Positions 52,492 through 63,300 are shown, numbered from the stretch's first letter. The stretch: DNA of 64,000 nucleotides from an uncultured Prevotella sp. (GCA_900539625.1 UQCW01000002.1:62001-126000); one strand, 5' to 3'. A program made the numbers and translations. The notes: generated from the letters alone by a model not told the origin.

Positions 52492-53751
52492 CTAAAAGGG
52501 CAAAGCCCCTCTCGGCACCCCATAATCCGTACAACTCTCCGTTCCCTCAATCTCTTTCCACGCCTCATGCAAATAAGCATTCACATCCTCTGGCAGTTTT
52601 CCTTCTTTCGCCAACTTCTCAAACTCCTCTGTCAAGTCTCTTATGGCATATTCTGGACTGTACATATCATCAAAATACTCCCAGTGCCTGTCTATCACAA
52701 AGTGTCTGCACATGGATTTCGTCAGTTGTAGGAACATCAATGCTGCCGCCTGGTATTCTCCAACAGCAAGCAACTTCTCGATATTCTTGTTCTCTTCCAA
52801 CATCAGCTGCCAGATGCTATAACAGTCCCAATCCACATTTCTTCTGTTGAAGATACGCTGTTCATAGTCCTTGTTCAGTGGTATCAACGACTTGGCTTCT
52901 TTCTCTACCTCCAGCATCTGTCGCTCTTTCTCCCGTCGCCTACGCTCTGCTTCTCTTGCAGCGCGTTCTTCTTCGTCATTCATCTCTCGCTCGATCTTCA
53001 CGGGCTCTCCCGTGAATTTCTTACTTGGTGCCAACATCTGTATATTGTTCTGCACTCGTTTGAAATCATCAAACCGTGACAGATGCGTAAAGATATAGGT
53101 GAAGACCTCTTCTCGCTTCTCCTCGTTGTTCCATGCTGCCACACTGTCCACCAATGCTGCAAAGCTCGCATATATCAGTTTGCCGATACGTAGTTTGTAT
53201 TCATTTAGATAATCTCTAATGTCATCCCTATATATCAGCAACGGCAGATGTTCGCACAGTCCCATAGCAATGGCATACGCTGCGTCTGGTCGTCCTTTTG
53301 CCAACACTGCTGGTATCGACTTCTTCTCCCAACGCTCCAACAGTCGTAGCATATACATGAAGTCGTCTTTGTCATCAGGGAAGAAGGTCACCACTTGCTG
53401 AAAGTACTTGGCATATGCTTCCTCCAGGTCTATATACAATCCTTTGGGTATATAATCTATCTTCGGACGTTCCATACAGCTTCTCCTTCTGCGCACCTCG
53501 GCTGCTTCATCCTGCTTTTTCTGATGGGCAAGTTGTTCTTCCTTGTCTCTACGAACCGTCTCCAACTCTTCTTGAAACTCTGCTGCCTGCATGGTCTCCG
53601 CACATAGCAGCTTGTCTATCTTCTTTGACAGGTATCTGCTCCATGCCTGATAATTACTTTCATCCACGCAATCGGGGCAGGATATACCACTCATGCTCCA
53701 TGTATTTTCAGACAGGTAGAAAATCATGCTGTATCTTTTCTTTTTGCTCAT
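52492..53751 (-). CDS. Hypothetical coiled-coil protein, 419 aa
   Basis: It begins with KKRYSMIFYLSENTWSMSGISCPDCVDESNYQAWSRYLSKKIDKLL, a C-x-x-C that may bind zinc. Long charged helices follow (FQEELETVRRDKEEQLAHQKKQDEAAEVRRRR and EEERAAREAERRRREKERQ). The C-terminal segment with EYQAAALMFLQLTKSMCRHFVIDRHWEYFDD resembles a segment in the 286-aa protein at 54067. Function unknown. Confidence 0.68.
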   Translation of the reverse strand: MSKKKRYSMIFYLSENTWSMSGISCPDCVDESNYQAWSRYLSKKIDKLLCAETMQAAEFQEELETVRRDKEEQLAHQKKQDEAAEVRRRRSCMERPKIDYIPKGLYIDLEEAYAKYFQQVVTFFPDDKDDFMYMLRLLERWEKKSIPAVLAKGRPDAAYAIAMGLCEHLPLLIYRDDIRDYLNEYKLRIGKLIYASFAALVDSVAAWNNEEKREEVFTYIFTHLSRFDDFKRVQNNIQMLAPSKKFTGEPVKIEREMNDEEERAAREAERRRREKERQMLEVEKEAKSLIPLNKDYEQRIFNRRNVDWDCYSIWQLMLEENKNIEKLLAVGEYQAAALMFLQLTKSMCRHFVIDRHWEYFDDMYSPEYAIRDLTEEFEKLAKEGKLPEDVNAYLHEAWKEIEGTESCTDYGVPRGALPF

Positions 53752-54066
53752 ATTCTAAGTTTTTATAACGAATATGGGGTGATAGATTTTTCTTAGTGAT
53801 TTGACATAAACCATAAAAACCGATTGTTGGCACAGTTTGCAAGTCCAAACGGTTTATCTCTGTTTATTGCCAGTTTGTTTTTCCGAGTGGCGTGTGCGCC
53901 ACTACTGATGTGGGGCGGACTTTCCGTCGAGAGTTTACTCTCGTAAGGGAAGTGCGAACCACAGCAGTAAGCCGAAGGCTCGGAAAAACAGACTGGTGTT
54001 TTTACTCCGTTTTTGTTAAAGCCCACCCAGCAGCTGTTTTTGTTTAAACCCACTCAGCAGTAGGTT
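53752..54066. ncRNA. Cloverleaf-like structured element and flanking direct repeats
   Basis: The outer 18-bp stem is 53870-53887 with 53979-53996 (17 of 18 pairs Watson-Crick). Inside are hairpin 1 at 53887-53902 (GTGGCG-TGTG-CGCCAC), a long hairpin 53903-53968 (TACTG, TGTGG, ACTTTCC, CGAGAGT and their partners) and a small GCC-GAA-GGC hairpin 53971-53979. Two 25-bp direct repeats, 54009-54033 and 54036-54060, agree at 22 positions. An 86-residue minus-strand open frame (53793-54053) runs through the structure and is probably not a gene. The transcribed strand is not known. Confidence 0.6.
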
Positions 54067-54927
54067 TTATCGGTTTTTGTTTTTATCCATCTCCACCAAA
54101 TAGTCGTACCCAAACACAAACGTGTCCCTCTTTGCATCCCCATACAGAAAATCCTCAAAACTGGTGAATGAAGACTGAAACATCTGCCCATACAGCATAT
54201 CAATCGTGTTAATATGCCAAACCATAGCATTACTATATCGCTGCTCTGTACGCTTGTCTTTCATAACAAGTGTCAGAATATAACATACAGCCTCCAATAG
54301 AAACTCATAATACGAGCAATGACTCTCTCTGTCTGGCTCAAAGTAATCCACATCTTTACAGTGTAGCCTTGCAAGTCGTTCAAGAAGATAAAAAGCATTT
54401 CCTGCCGCCTCCTCATTCTTGCCTTCTTCATATTGCTTCATAAAGACTTCAAGCAATGGAATATATGCCATAGCTGCCTTTTTACCATCATTCCACGTGC
54501 TCGGTTCTATCCAAACCTTGTCAATTTCTTCACGCATGGTTGGAGTGAACCCTATAAAACTATAGTTCTTCCATGACTTCACCGTGCGCATAGCTGCAGG
54601 ATACTTGTTCGGATGATTATACTTAATGTCTTGCAGCATATGTCCAAGTGTCTCTGCCATACACTTGGCATGCATATACCGTTCTTCATCTGTCTCACTG
54701 GCAGCATAGTCGCAACAGTCTGTGTACCATTCTTCATGCGGAAGGTCACTCTCCACTACATATTTACGGCTATCAATAGCTTCTGACCAATAGGTCAAGT
54801 AGCGGATTAGCACGCCATGAGGCAATGCCTTCAGCTCTTCTACGACTTTCTGTATTTTCTTGTCTACAACCAAATCGTAATAATCGCCTTCGGCGTTGTA
54901 GACGAAATCGAATGGTTCGTTATACAT
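54067..54927 (-). CDS. Hypothetical helical protein, last gene of the AT-rich module
   Basis: 286 residues, largely helical and acidic, rich in aromatics. The motif NEEAAGNAFYLLERLARLHCKDVDYFEPD resembles one in the protein at 52492. No catalytic motif seen. It begins 29 bases after the SIR2-like gene on the same strand, so it may belong to the candidate defence operon or instead to the helicase/coiled-coil cluster that follows. Confidence 0.66.
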   Translation of the reverse strand: MYNEPFDFVYNAEGDYYDLVVDKKIQKVVEELKALPHGVLIRYLTYWSEAIDSRKYVVESDLPHEEWYTDCCDYAASETDEERYMHAKCMAETLGHMLQDIKYNHPNKYPAAMRTVKSWKNYSFIGFTPTMREEIDKVWIEPSTWNDGKKAAMAYIPLLEVFMKQYEEGKNEEAAGNAFYLLERLARLHCKDVDYFEPDRESHCSYYEFLLEAVCYILTLVMKDKRTEQRYSNAMVWHINTIDMLYGQMFQSSFTSFEDFLYGDAKRDTFVFGYDYLVEMDKNKNR

Positions 54928-54956
54928 ATTCCCTTATTGTTTATTACATTCATTAA

Positions 54957-56732
54957 TCAACCAGGAATCCTGTTCTCACTGTAATACTTTTGTGCATTAT
55001 CATATAACCTTTTGTATTTTTGATAATCACTTCCAAACATCCCATGTTTCAAAGGTTTCCAATTGTCCTGTACTTTTTCTGCCTCTTCAAAAAATCGCCA
55101 ATATGAATTTTTTCTTAATTCTTGATAACGATAATAAGATGCAGCTCTAACAAAATCGCCTGTTGGGAAATACTCACGACCTTCCCAACAACATCCATGT
55201 GCAACATAACTCAACGACAAGATTTGTTCCCAGATGTAAAAATAGTTTTCGAATTCACTTTCCGCATAAAAAACATTCTTAAAGAATGGCTTTAAAGTAT
55301 CCTTAAAGAAAATACTCCTTGGATAGTAATAATTCTGCTGCAAAAGTGCATTCCACAAGTCTTTGTCCCAGTGAGTCATTCCTACAATGGATAGGAATTT
55401 TTCTGGATGTACACTTACAAAATTAAATGGTGGCACCTCCAATGACAAAATATCTTCCAACTCTTTAAATCTTTCGTATTTTACACATGCAACACCTATT
55501 GCATAGAATAGTATTTCTACAGCTAATGCATGGATATAAGATGTATTTTGGGTTTCTGTTCGACCATTTTCTAATGGACGAAGACAAAGTTTTATTAGAA
55601 TATCTTTGAATATGGCTATATGCTCGGATTTTCCCCATCTTGCTGCAAGAGTAAAAGCATCAATCAATGGAGCTACCGCTTCTTTATGTATTTCTGCATA
55701 TTGCTGAAATGACGTAACGGATAACGTAAAGTTGTAATAGGCATACTCTTGTATAGTGTTATAAGCCTTCCGACCTAATGTCTCTATAAGGTCTGCATAT
55801 TCAATGGAGTAATTGTCTGATGATAGAAATTTCTTTATTTTAGCAATGAACAAGTCATGACTCATGGTACGTGACACATTGACTTTTTCTAATGCTTGTA
55901 CTTGCTCCAATAGAGAGGTGAACATTTCATCTGCACCTAAAATCCTTAGAAGTTCGCCATCTCGTGATTCAGATAAGTTCTGTAGTTCTTCGCTAAATTT
56001 CCCAACTTCCGCAAAGAATGATGTGTAACGAGGTCGTTGGCTTTCTGTGATAATCTCGATGAGTCCTTTATCCCATTTGGCAGACCATCCACAGGTCACC
56101 AGTCCAAAATCCGAGAAAATCCCATGAAGATGTCCTTTCAATATCTGTGGATAATCATCAAGTTCTTTTGTTGTGTTCCTAAACTGACAATCAAGATAGT
56201 CACCATTTACTTTTATGATTGTTGGCTCTTTGCTATGGATAATCGGTGTCGCCGTGTTCCAATCACTTTCGTTCTTAATAACTTGTGGGTGTACTCCAAT
56301 CTCCTCTAAAGCATTCTCTAACAGCCTATCAAAATTCGTTGTTACCACAACTTTTACATATCCTTCTCTAATCAGATTAGCAATCGCTCTATGTGCTTTT
56401 GTAGGCAATTTCCATCCCAACTCTTTTTCATCTGTTGTTGGTTCGAAGAAATTCTGCATTAGCCGCACACGCTCTGTCGGAGTTTTCACCATTTCTTCTA
56501 ATAAATCAGAATAATTGGCTTGCTTTCCATATTGTTTAAGATACCATTGATGCCAATCGTTCGTTTCTGATACGTTTTGCGTCGCAGCTATTTGCTCTAT
56601 AAGTCGCTCCTCGACCTCCCATCCTGTTGGTATATGCGCTTTTCTTGATATTCCAGAACCAAGCAATAGGGCATATGCTCCTTTATTGCTATATATGGAC
56701 AATGCCAATGTTGTTAGTTTCTCAATTTTCAT
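54957..56732 (-). CDS. SIR2-like protein (candidate NAD-degrading immune effector)
   Basis: 591 residues. The N-terminal SIR2 fold (residues about 1-260): LLLGSGISRKAHIPTGWEV for NAD binding, VVVTTNFDRLLENAL (TTNFD at 131-135), PTIIKVNGDYLD (172-182) and GLVTCGWSAKWDKGLIE. The usual histidine of the K-x-H-G-D motif is asparagine (Asn176). The C-terminal 330 residues are helical with no recognised domain, a common sensor-like arrangement in SIR2 defence proteins such as DSR or ThsA. The start codon overlaps the HNH-type gene by 11 bases, implying translational coupling and a joint function. Confidence 0.83.
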   Translation of the reverse strand: MKIEKLTTLALSIYSNKGAYALLLGSGISRKAHIPTGWEVEERLIEQIAATQNVSETNDWHQWYLKQYGKQANYSDLLEEMVKTPTERVRLMQNFFEPTTDEKELGWKLPTKAHRAIANLIREGYVKVVVTTNFDRLLENALEEIGVHPQVIKNESDWNTATPIIHSKEPTIIKVNGDYLDCQFRNTTKELDDYPQILKGHLHGIFSDFGLVTCGWSAKWDKGLIEIITESQRPRYTSFFAEVGKFSEELQNLSESRDGELLRILGADEMFTSLLEQVQALEKVNVSRTMSHDLFIAKIKKFLSSDNYSIEYADLIETLGRKAYNTIQEYAYYNFTLSVTSFQQYAEIHKEAVAPLIDAFTLAARWGKSEHIAIFKDILIKLCLRPLENGRTETQNTSYIHALAVEILFYAIGVACVKYERFKELEDILSLEVPPFNFVSVHPEKFLSIVGMTHWDKDLWNALLQQNYYYPRSIFFKDTLKPFFKNVFYAESEFENYFYIWEQILSLSYVAHGCCWEGREYFPTGDFVRAASYYRYQELRKNSYWRFFEEAEKVQDNWKPLKHGMFGSDYQKYKRLYDNAQKYYSENRIPG

Positions 56733-58620
56733 AGTATGATTTCTTATGTATACTAGAATCTTTGATTACGTATGTCCCATTTTCGACTAGAATGTGATAT
56801 ACGACTCTTGAAGCAATTACATCAAGGTTTGAGAATAACTTTTCTAAAGTGCATTTCTCAAATGGTGTCCCTTTTCGTAGCTCTCTCATATTTGTTTCAG
56901 AATGATGCAATGCGAAAGCCAATAAAACATCTCTAAGCTGATAATGAAAAGAAAATGACATACCATCAGCATTATTTGTAAAATGAACATAATCGGCAAA
57001 ATTATCAATATGTACATTAATAGCAAAAGAACACTTGAAATATTTTATTGTGTTAGTTGTGTCATTCGCTTCAATATTCATACTTACAGTTATCAGTTCT
57101 TTATCTTCAATTATTTCAAATGTAGGTCCTGTTATTTGCATCGTAATATCACGCAAGTCCCTGTCGTTTATTGAACCATAATAAAGCGATTCAAAATGAA
57201 TCTTTTCCATTTTTACAACAGATAAATACTCAGGTTTAAACTCAGGCATTACAACATCTTTGAGCTCTGATTTCTTAGTCAGACATTCGCTGAATATATC
57301 ATCACTCTTTGGTTGTATCACTACATCATCCGCTATAGGATTCACAATCCAGTCTATCCATGGAGTTGACAAATCCCTGTTAGTTGTGTCTTGCCGCTGC
57401 CATTTGTCAAATCCCATCCATTGTTTTATTTTTTCCCAATGGTCGCTTAAGTCGCTATCATATTTGTATGCACCATTGTCAATGTCCACGAATGGAATGA
57501 TAAAAACATAGGCTATATCGTAAATCCAAATAATGCCAGTACAATATGGTGCTTTTAAATCTTCTTGGCGGTTGTTTATGAAAACATCCAATACTGGTTG
57601 TTTGAATGGTATATAGTTTTTGTCGGCATCTGTTAGCACAACCAACCATATTGAGGGCAATGTGTCAGGTATAAAGTCTTTGGACTTAATCCACTTGATT
57701 GTGTTTTGAAAATGCGACAACTCCCTTGTAGGTAACATATCTATTACCATTTTGCACAAGGCTTTGTACATTTGCTCATTGACAATCGGTGATTTCAGTT
57801 CAAAATGATGTGCAAATGGCTTTTGGTCACTTACGCTCAGTGGTATTGCCTCCTTCATCAGATGCAGTATTGGATCTCCGTTTTTATCTGGGACAATGAT
57901 GAAATCTTTTCCGACAACCTTGGCAGCCTTGGTTGTTCCTTTCCTTGGTATGCGAAAGATGGAACGACGGAAATCCATCATAACTCTAAACTGATCTTCT
58001 ACTACAGCTAAGTCATGATTGCAAGTATCGCACTCTTCATAACAGAAAAGTAGCTTGTTGCCCAATGCATCCTGTATAGCATGGGCTACTTTCTTAAACG
58101 ATACATCTGGTACTGACTTGCCGCAAAACCTACACACTCGCTTTTTTTCATCTGCTTCGCCAATCCATTCTTCTAATCCGTCAAAACCATATGAATGGTA
58201 TTCGAATAGCAGATTCATGATGCAGAAATGCTCAAAGATATTGTTATGGAGCATTACTGAGAACTTATTTGTCATATTTTCAATAGTTAAACAGGCTATA
58301 GCTGTTCTCCGTTCTGCTACAGAAGTTTTCTCTTCATTAAAGTAATAGAAATACTCACCCATAGACAAGTTTCTTACAAATCCGAGCAGTTTCCTAATAT
58401 GAAACCCTGTAGCATGATCATACTTTGCTTGTAGAACTTGCAAAGCATCAATCGTCTTGTCACTGACATTGATTCTTGCTCCTGTATGACGCAAAGACAA
58501 GACATCACAATGGTTCATAAACGTTTGTTCTATTTCAGTCGTCATCACGCTGTCATTGTCTGAAAATAGTATTCTTTGTTTCTTAGACTTAGAATATAAT
58601 AACATTCTGAGTTCCGTCAT
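56722..58620 (-). CDS. HNH-endonuclease-like protein
   Basis: 632 residues. Near residues 163-211 lies CRFCGKSVPDVSFKKVAHAI, then GNKLLF, ECDTCN and VEDQF: a C-x-x-C pair (163, 166), a histidine after alanine (His180), a second C-x-x-C (197, 200) and Asn201. This is the pattern of zinc-stabilised HNH nucleases of the HNH_4/HNH_5 kind, although the I-P after the histidine is replaced by I-Q. The N-terminal and the long C-terminal parts are unrecognised. It overlaps the SIR2-like gene by 11 bases. DNA or RNA cleavage is inferred. Confidence 0.7.
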   Translation of the reverse strand: MTELRMLLYSKSKKQRILFSDNDSVMTTEIEQTFMNHCDVLSLRHTGARINVSDKTIDALQVLQAKYDHATGFHIRKLLGFVRNLSMGEYFYYFNEEKTSVAERRTAIACLTIENMTNKFSVMLHNNIFEHFCIMNLLFEYHSYGFDGLEEWIGEADEKKRVCRFCGKSVPDVSFKKVAHAIQDALGNKLLFCYEECDTCNHDLAVVEDQFRVMMDFRRSIFRIPRKGTTKAAKVVGKDFIIVPDKNGDPILHLMKEAIPLSVSDQKPFAHHFELKSPIVNEQMYKALCKMVIDMLPTRELSHFQNTIKWIKSKDFIPDTLPSIWLVVLTDADKNYIPFKQPVLDVFINNRQEDLKAPYCTGIIWIYDIAYVFIIPFVDIDNGAYKYDSDLSDHWEKIKQWMGFDKWQRQDTTNRDLSTPWIDWIVNPIADDVVIQPKSDDIFSECLTKKSELKDVVMPEFKPEYLSVVKMEKIHFESLYYGSINDRDLRDITMQITGPTFEIIEDKELITVSMNIEANDTTNTIKYFKCSFAINVHIDNFADYVHFTNNADGMSFSFHYQLRDVLLAFALHHSETNMRELRKGTPFEKCTLEKLFSNLDVIASRVVYHILVENGTYVIKDSSIHKKSYYEN

Positions 58621-58729
58621 AAGCTATTAAATGATTTACATTAAATCTACCATTCTATAAACATTATTCATAATTAATGTTTGAAGGCTACATGTGTCTT
58701 TTTTGTAAAACCATAAGGTTCGATAGAAT

Positions 58730-60124
58730 CTATTTTGACACATATTTTAGCATACATTCTATTATCGCCGCAAAGTCCGTTTCATTCTCTCTTCCTGATG
58801 ATTCGAATAATCCTCCTATTTCCCCTTTTCCTGTTTTTTCATCAATAACAACATCTTGGCGGTAATATATCCCATCTTGACCTTTGGAGAAAACGGAAAC
58901 ACCCAATCTTTGGCATTCTTCAAATGACAATAACATATAGGGAGCAAAATAAGTAAAGAAATCTTTCGGACTTTTCTGATAAACATTTCGAGCTATATTT
59001 TTCATACTGTCATCTGTCCATCCCAACCGTCTCATAACAGACAAAACTCTAAGCATTACTGTACACAACACTATCGTATGCCCATTATAATCAACCGTTA
59101 TACTGTCTTGTTTCTTTTCTTCTGTTATAATCACATGTACAACATCACGGATTGTTTTACTGTAAAAGTAGTCTTTTCCTATAAGGTCTCGTAATAGAGG
59201 AACAGGACATTCTGTAATAACGGCTAATTGTTCAAATATGTATTTTGTACGTTCCTCTTGAAGCGAGTAGTTGAATGGTATGCTTGACAGGAACTTGCCA
59301 ATATATCCGCTGAAGTCTGTTTCTCTACCATAGAAATGTTTGAATATTTTTCTCACATTTGAATAATCACATACAAGAACTATATTATCAAGATTGAATT
59401 TGTTACCAACAAGTGTGCAATCAGGCTTTACGAAACACTTGTAACAATAGTCAATATGAGCAGAAAACACATTGAGTATTCTAAATAGATGTGCAGGATC
59501 TATCCTATCCAAATCTTCTACGACAAGAACAACTTCTTTATGGGTACGTTGCTTGTAATTTCCAATTGACCTCTTAATAATAGCTGTTATAATGTCATCC
59601 TCATAAATGGTTTTGTTGTCAACCTTACTAAGAAAGTCGTCTAAGAGGGCATTTTCGTCATAATTCACTTTGAACTTTTCAAATTTGACTTTCATGTCCT
59701 TAAACAGTTTCAATGACTTCATACAACTCATTATTAACGGCTTGTATTCATTGGGAACCGCAATGGCAGACAAGTAAGAAAGCAAATCTGAAAGTAAAGA
59801 CTTACCATTGTTTTGGAGATAAAACCATAAGGCTATATCGTTAGGAACAACGACTTGGTCACTTATCATACTATTCAACATCAACTGAAACAATATGTCC
59901 CGTTTGATTAGACTGAATATGTCCTCATTTGATGCGACTTGATAGTTGACTGGGTATATGGTAAGAAACATGAAGTGTTCACTGACAAAATCTGTCTTTT
60001 TATATTTGTCCAAGAAATAGGATTTTCCGTCACCAAACTTTGATGAAAGTATCGTTCTTGGATTTACCTTCATATGCTCAAAGAACCCTTTTATTGCACT
60101 GTCTATTGGTATGACAAAATCCAT
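58730..60124 (-). CDS. KAP-family P-loop NTPase
   Basis: 464 residues. Walker A is SKFGDGKSYF (Gly31 to Ser35) right after a short helix, and Walker B is EVVLVVEDLDRIDP (about 197-210), the hallmark KAP aspartate-rich motif. FLSSIPFNYSLQ and LRDLIGKDYFYSKTIRDVVHVI follow the family. No clear transmembrane insertion, so it is likely cytosolic. KAP NTPases serve as sensors or switches in several anti-phage systems. Its start abuts the stop of the 76-aa gene with no gap. Confidence 0.85.
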   Translation of the reverse strand: MDFVIPIDSAIKGFFEHMKVNPRTILSSKFGDGKSYFLDKYKKTDFVSEHFMFLTIYPVNYQVASNEDIFSLIKRDILFQLMLNSMISDQVVVPNDIALWFYLQNNGKSLLSDLLSYLSAIAVPNEYKPLIMSCMKSLKLFKDMKVKFEKFKVNYDENALLDDFLSKVDNKTIYEDDIITAIIKRSIGNYKQRTHKEVVLVVEDLDRIDPAHLFRILNVFSAHIDYCYKCFVKPDCTLVGNKFNLDNIVLVCDYSNVRKIFKHFYGRETDFSGYIGKFLSSIPFNYSLQEERTKYIFEQLAVITECPVPLLRDLIGKDYFYSKTIRDVVHVIITEEKKQDSITVDYNGHTIVLCTVMLRVLSVMRRLGWTDDSMKNIARNVYQKSPKDFFTYFAPYMLLSFEECQRLGVSVFSKGQDGIYYRQDVVIDEKTGKGEIGGLFESSGRENETDFAAIIECMLKYVSK

Positions 60125-60355
60125 TTACTCCTCTATTTTTGATTTCACAAATGAATAAGACTCAGCAACCTCTTCTCGTTGCCAATAACTTGAAATATCA
60201 GAAAGACTATTTCCGCAACTGCTGCTCGATATTCTCTGATTTAAGAAGTTCACATAAACACGCCCATTGTCATTTTCCACAAAGGCAATGGAATCAGTAT
60301 TTATGTATACCGGATTTCCGTTATGTTTGATGTGTAATTCTATAAAGTGTGCCAT
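60125..60355 (-). CDS. Small FlbD-like protein, 76 aa
   Basis: MAHFIELHIKHNGNPVYINTDSIAFVENDNGRVYVNF... resembles FlbD-like small proteins, which have an F-I-x-L-x-x-x-x-G-x-P-V-x-I-N start. It is located between the two NTPase genes, 16 bases from one and directly abutting the other. A subunit or regulator role in the module is plausible but unproven. Confidence 0.68.
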   Translation of the reverse strand: MAHFIELHIKHNGNPVYINTDSIAFVENDNGRVYVNFLNQRISSSSCGNSLSDISSYWQREEVAESYSFVKSKIEE

Positions 60356-60371
60356 ATAACAATGCTTCTTA

Positions 60372-63300
60372 TCATTTACCTAAATTGCGCTTCGCAATAG
60401 CCACTTCTGGTGTGTCCAACAATTTCATTCCTGTAATAGAACCATATTCAGCTAACTTGTCATGCGACAATTCGTGATTATAGACATAGTTACGAACGCG
60501 AGCATTTATTAATCTGAGAATTACAGGATTATTCTTATAGGTTTTCACCATTGCTCTCAAATCATTGGCTCTCATAGTTCCATAATATGTATTAATAGTG
60601 AAAGAGATGATGGCAGCAGCTGGAGTACCGATTTTTTCAGCTACCTTTTCATAGATTTCTGGCATTCCTGTTCCGCCAGTTCCTACCGATAAAGATAATC
60701 TTGCAAATGAAAACAGGCAGAATTTCATCAAAACCATTTGAAGCAAACGATTTAGACGTTCTTGGATTTTCTTTTCATTTGTTCCCTTTATCAAGTTCGG
60801 ATTCTTTGTTATCTCCTCAACAAAAGATTTCCTGTCATCTTCGATTATCTTGGTAATAAAAGATAATGAGCGGAATGTCGCGTAATATGCATCTTCAATC
60901 AACCCCATCAATTCGTCCTTTCGGAGCGTGTCACGTTGATTCTTTACGATTTGCCCCATTATTTGTGTCACAAATAGTGAGTTCCTGAAATCTATCAGAT
61001 CTTGATTTTGCTCATATTCTTCATTGTCTGGCAGTGCTTCAGCAGAACTTGCCTTTCGTATCGCCATGTCTTCCTTATCATGGGCGGCCAAACGTTTGTA
61101 TCTTTCCTTCCTGTAATCTACACCCTCTCTCAAGACATCTTCTTTAAAGGAATTAACCAAGTCAGCCAAACGACTATATAATTTATCATCTGTATTAAGA
61201 GTAATAGGGTCCAATTTCTCGAAAGGCAACCAACTGATAAATTTTATTTCTGTAAGGAGTGTGTCACTATTGTCCAAATAAGCAAGGAATAATAATATGT
61301 TGGCATTGTTTTCTTTATGCAGTGAATTGCAGAGTTCTTTTACTTCCCTTTCACCTTCTTCCGTGTTAATGATTCGAGACAACTTTAATGCAGTTAGATA
61401 GAAAAACAAATATTTATATGAGAATTGGTAAACTTTATCCTCTTGTTCCTTAATAATAGCGGATTCTTTCAACTTGGCTAAGAATGTTTCTTTAGTCGCA
61501 ACAACATTTCTTTCTTTAGAGTATTCTGCATAAAAGTCATTATAGTTTACAGCATCTTTTATGTCACATTCTGCAAACGAACTTACTTTCTTCTTGTACA
61601 TTTCGTAAGACAATTCCGACAAGAACATACTATATCCATCTAATTTACCTTGTTGAACCCCAGATCTAATAAGAGATGCAAACAATAGACTTTGATATAA
61701 TGCAGCGTATGAAGTTGGCGAGACATCAAAAGTATTAACACCTGTGTCGATATTTTGCAACAGCGTAAGCAAGAATATTGGATTTGACGGCAACAACTGT
61801 TTGCCTAATATGTTTGCGACTTGATCATAAGCTGTTTTTACTGCTTCTGCCAACTTGTTATTGTCAACGGTATATATATCAGAGCCTAACATTATCCATC
61901 TTTCTATCAACAGATTACGCTTTACATATCCAAGAGAATGTACAGAATAATATATCACATCCATATTGTCAGCAGTAGACAAGAATCCCCTAATATCTAT
62001 ATTCTCTGATGTAGTAATTATAACCTTGTCATAAACTTTCAATAATGATGAGATAAGTTCCTTCATTCCCGATTTATTGAGAGAAGACTTATCCATATTA
62101 TCTATAAAGACAATTCGTTTTGACCTTTCAATGGTATAATACTCTTGAAATTTCTTTTTGGATTTGTCATATTGATTGTCATACGCTCTGTTCAATAAAT
62201 GCTTGATGTTGACCTTCGTGATATCTTTTCCATGAAGCAATATTGGATAGATTGAGCGATGATAGCATTGAGATATGAGCATCTTTAGCAATGCTGTTTT
62301 CCCACACTGGCTTTCTCCTTCCAAGATTATCACTTTCGTCGCTTCGTTATACGAAAAAATTTCCTTTGAGTCTATATATGTATAAACCCTGTCATCATCT
62401 ACGTTTCCATTCAATGGTTCCAAATCAGGATATACATATATATCATCCAATAACAGAGGGTCTTTACGTGGATGCTTAATTGGAGCATCCAAGCTATGAA
62501 GATATGTATAAAATTGCTCTGTAAAGTCAAAAGAATGACCATGATAAGTAATCGGAACATTCTTTTCTGCAATAGGTAGGCAAACATCTTTCTTTGCGTC
62601 AATAGAAATTGTATATAATACAGCATTTGTTAAATCCGTATCATCAAATACAAGAACAGAAAAGGATTGTTCTTCACCCTGTTGCAAAGAATCATTCTCT
62701 AAATATAAAATTGCAGCTCTATTGTCCAAATCCGAAATTTGCTTTCCACGATGTTGATGTTCGTGACCACACATCAATATTTGCGATTGCTTTTGAATGT
62801 GCTCACTAAATAAATGGTTGTTATTTTTCGTTCCGCGTGTTGCTAACCAACCTGTCTTGTGGTGAAAAACGGATATGACAATATCATTTCTTCCATTGTC
62901 ATCATTGTACGTTATGAAATTTGCTTCTGGAACAATTAGGCTTTGTGGTTGTTCATTTATGGTGGACAATAAAGCTGTATTATAGCAATGAAATATCAGA
63001 GAACTGTTATTGTTGATTTTTATTTGTTTCTCGTAAGAAATTCGATTCAGGTGTTCTTCTTCACTTAATTCAGCATAAAATTTCCAAAACTCATATTGAG
63101 GTTTCAGGGCCTCGCTTTCATATTCATTACGTTTAAAAGCTCCATTATCCAAGACATCTTTTAGTACGAAGTCACGAAAAGGCACATCCATTCCAAAATC
63201 CAAGTCGTGATTACCTGGAACAAAAACGTACTCCCAAGAGTCAAACTTTCTCTCCTTTTCAATTTCATTCTTGAAATCTTGAAACATTTTCTTCGCAAAT

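Noticed and set aside
53870..53996. Retron-type non-coding RNA
   Set aside because: The nested hairpins recall an msr-msd, but no reverse transcriptase gene is anywhere in the window.
53793..54053. 86-residue open frame on the minus strand
   Set aside because: It coincides with the cloverleaf-like element, has no domain, and its sequence is explained by paired arms and direct repeats.
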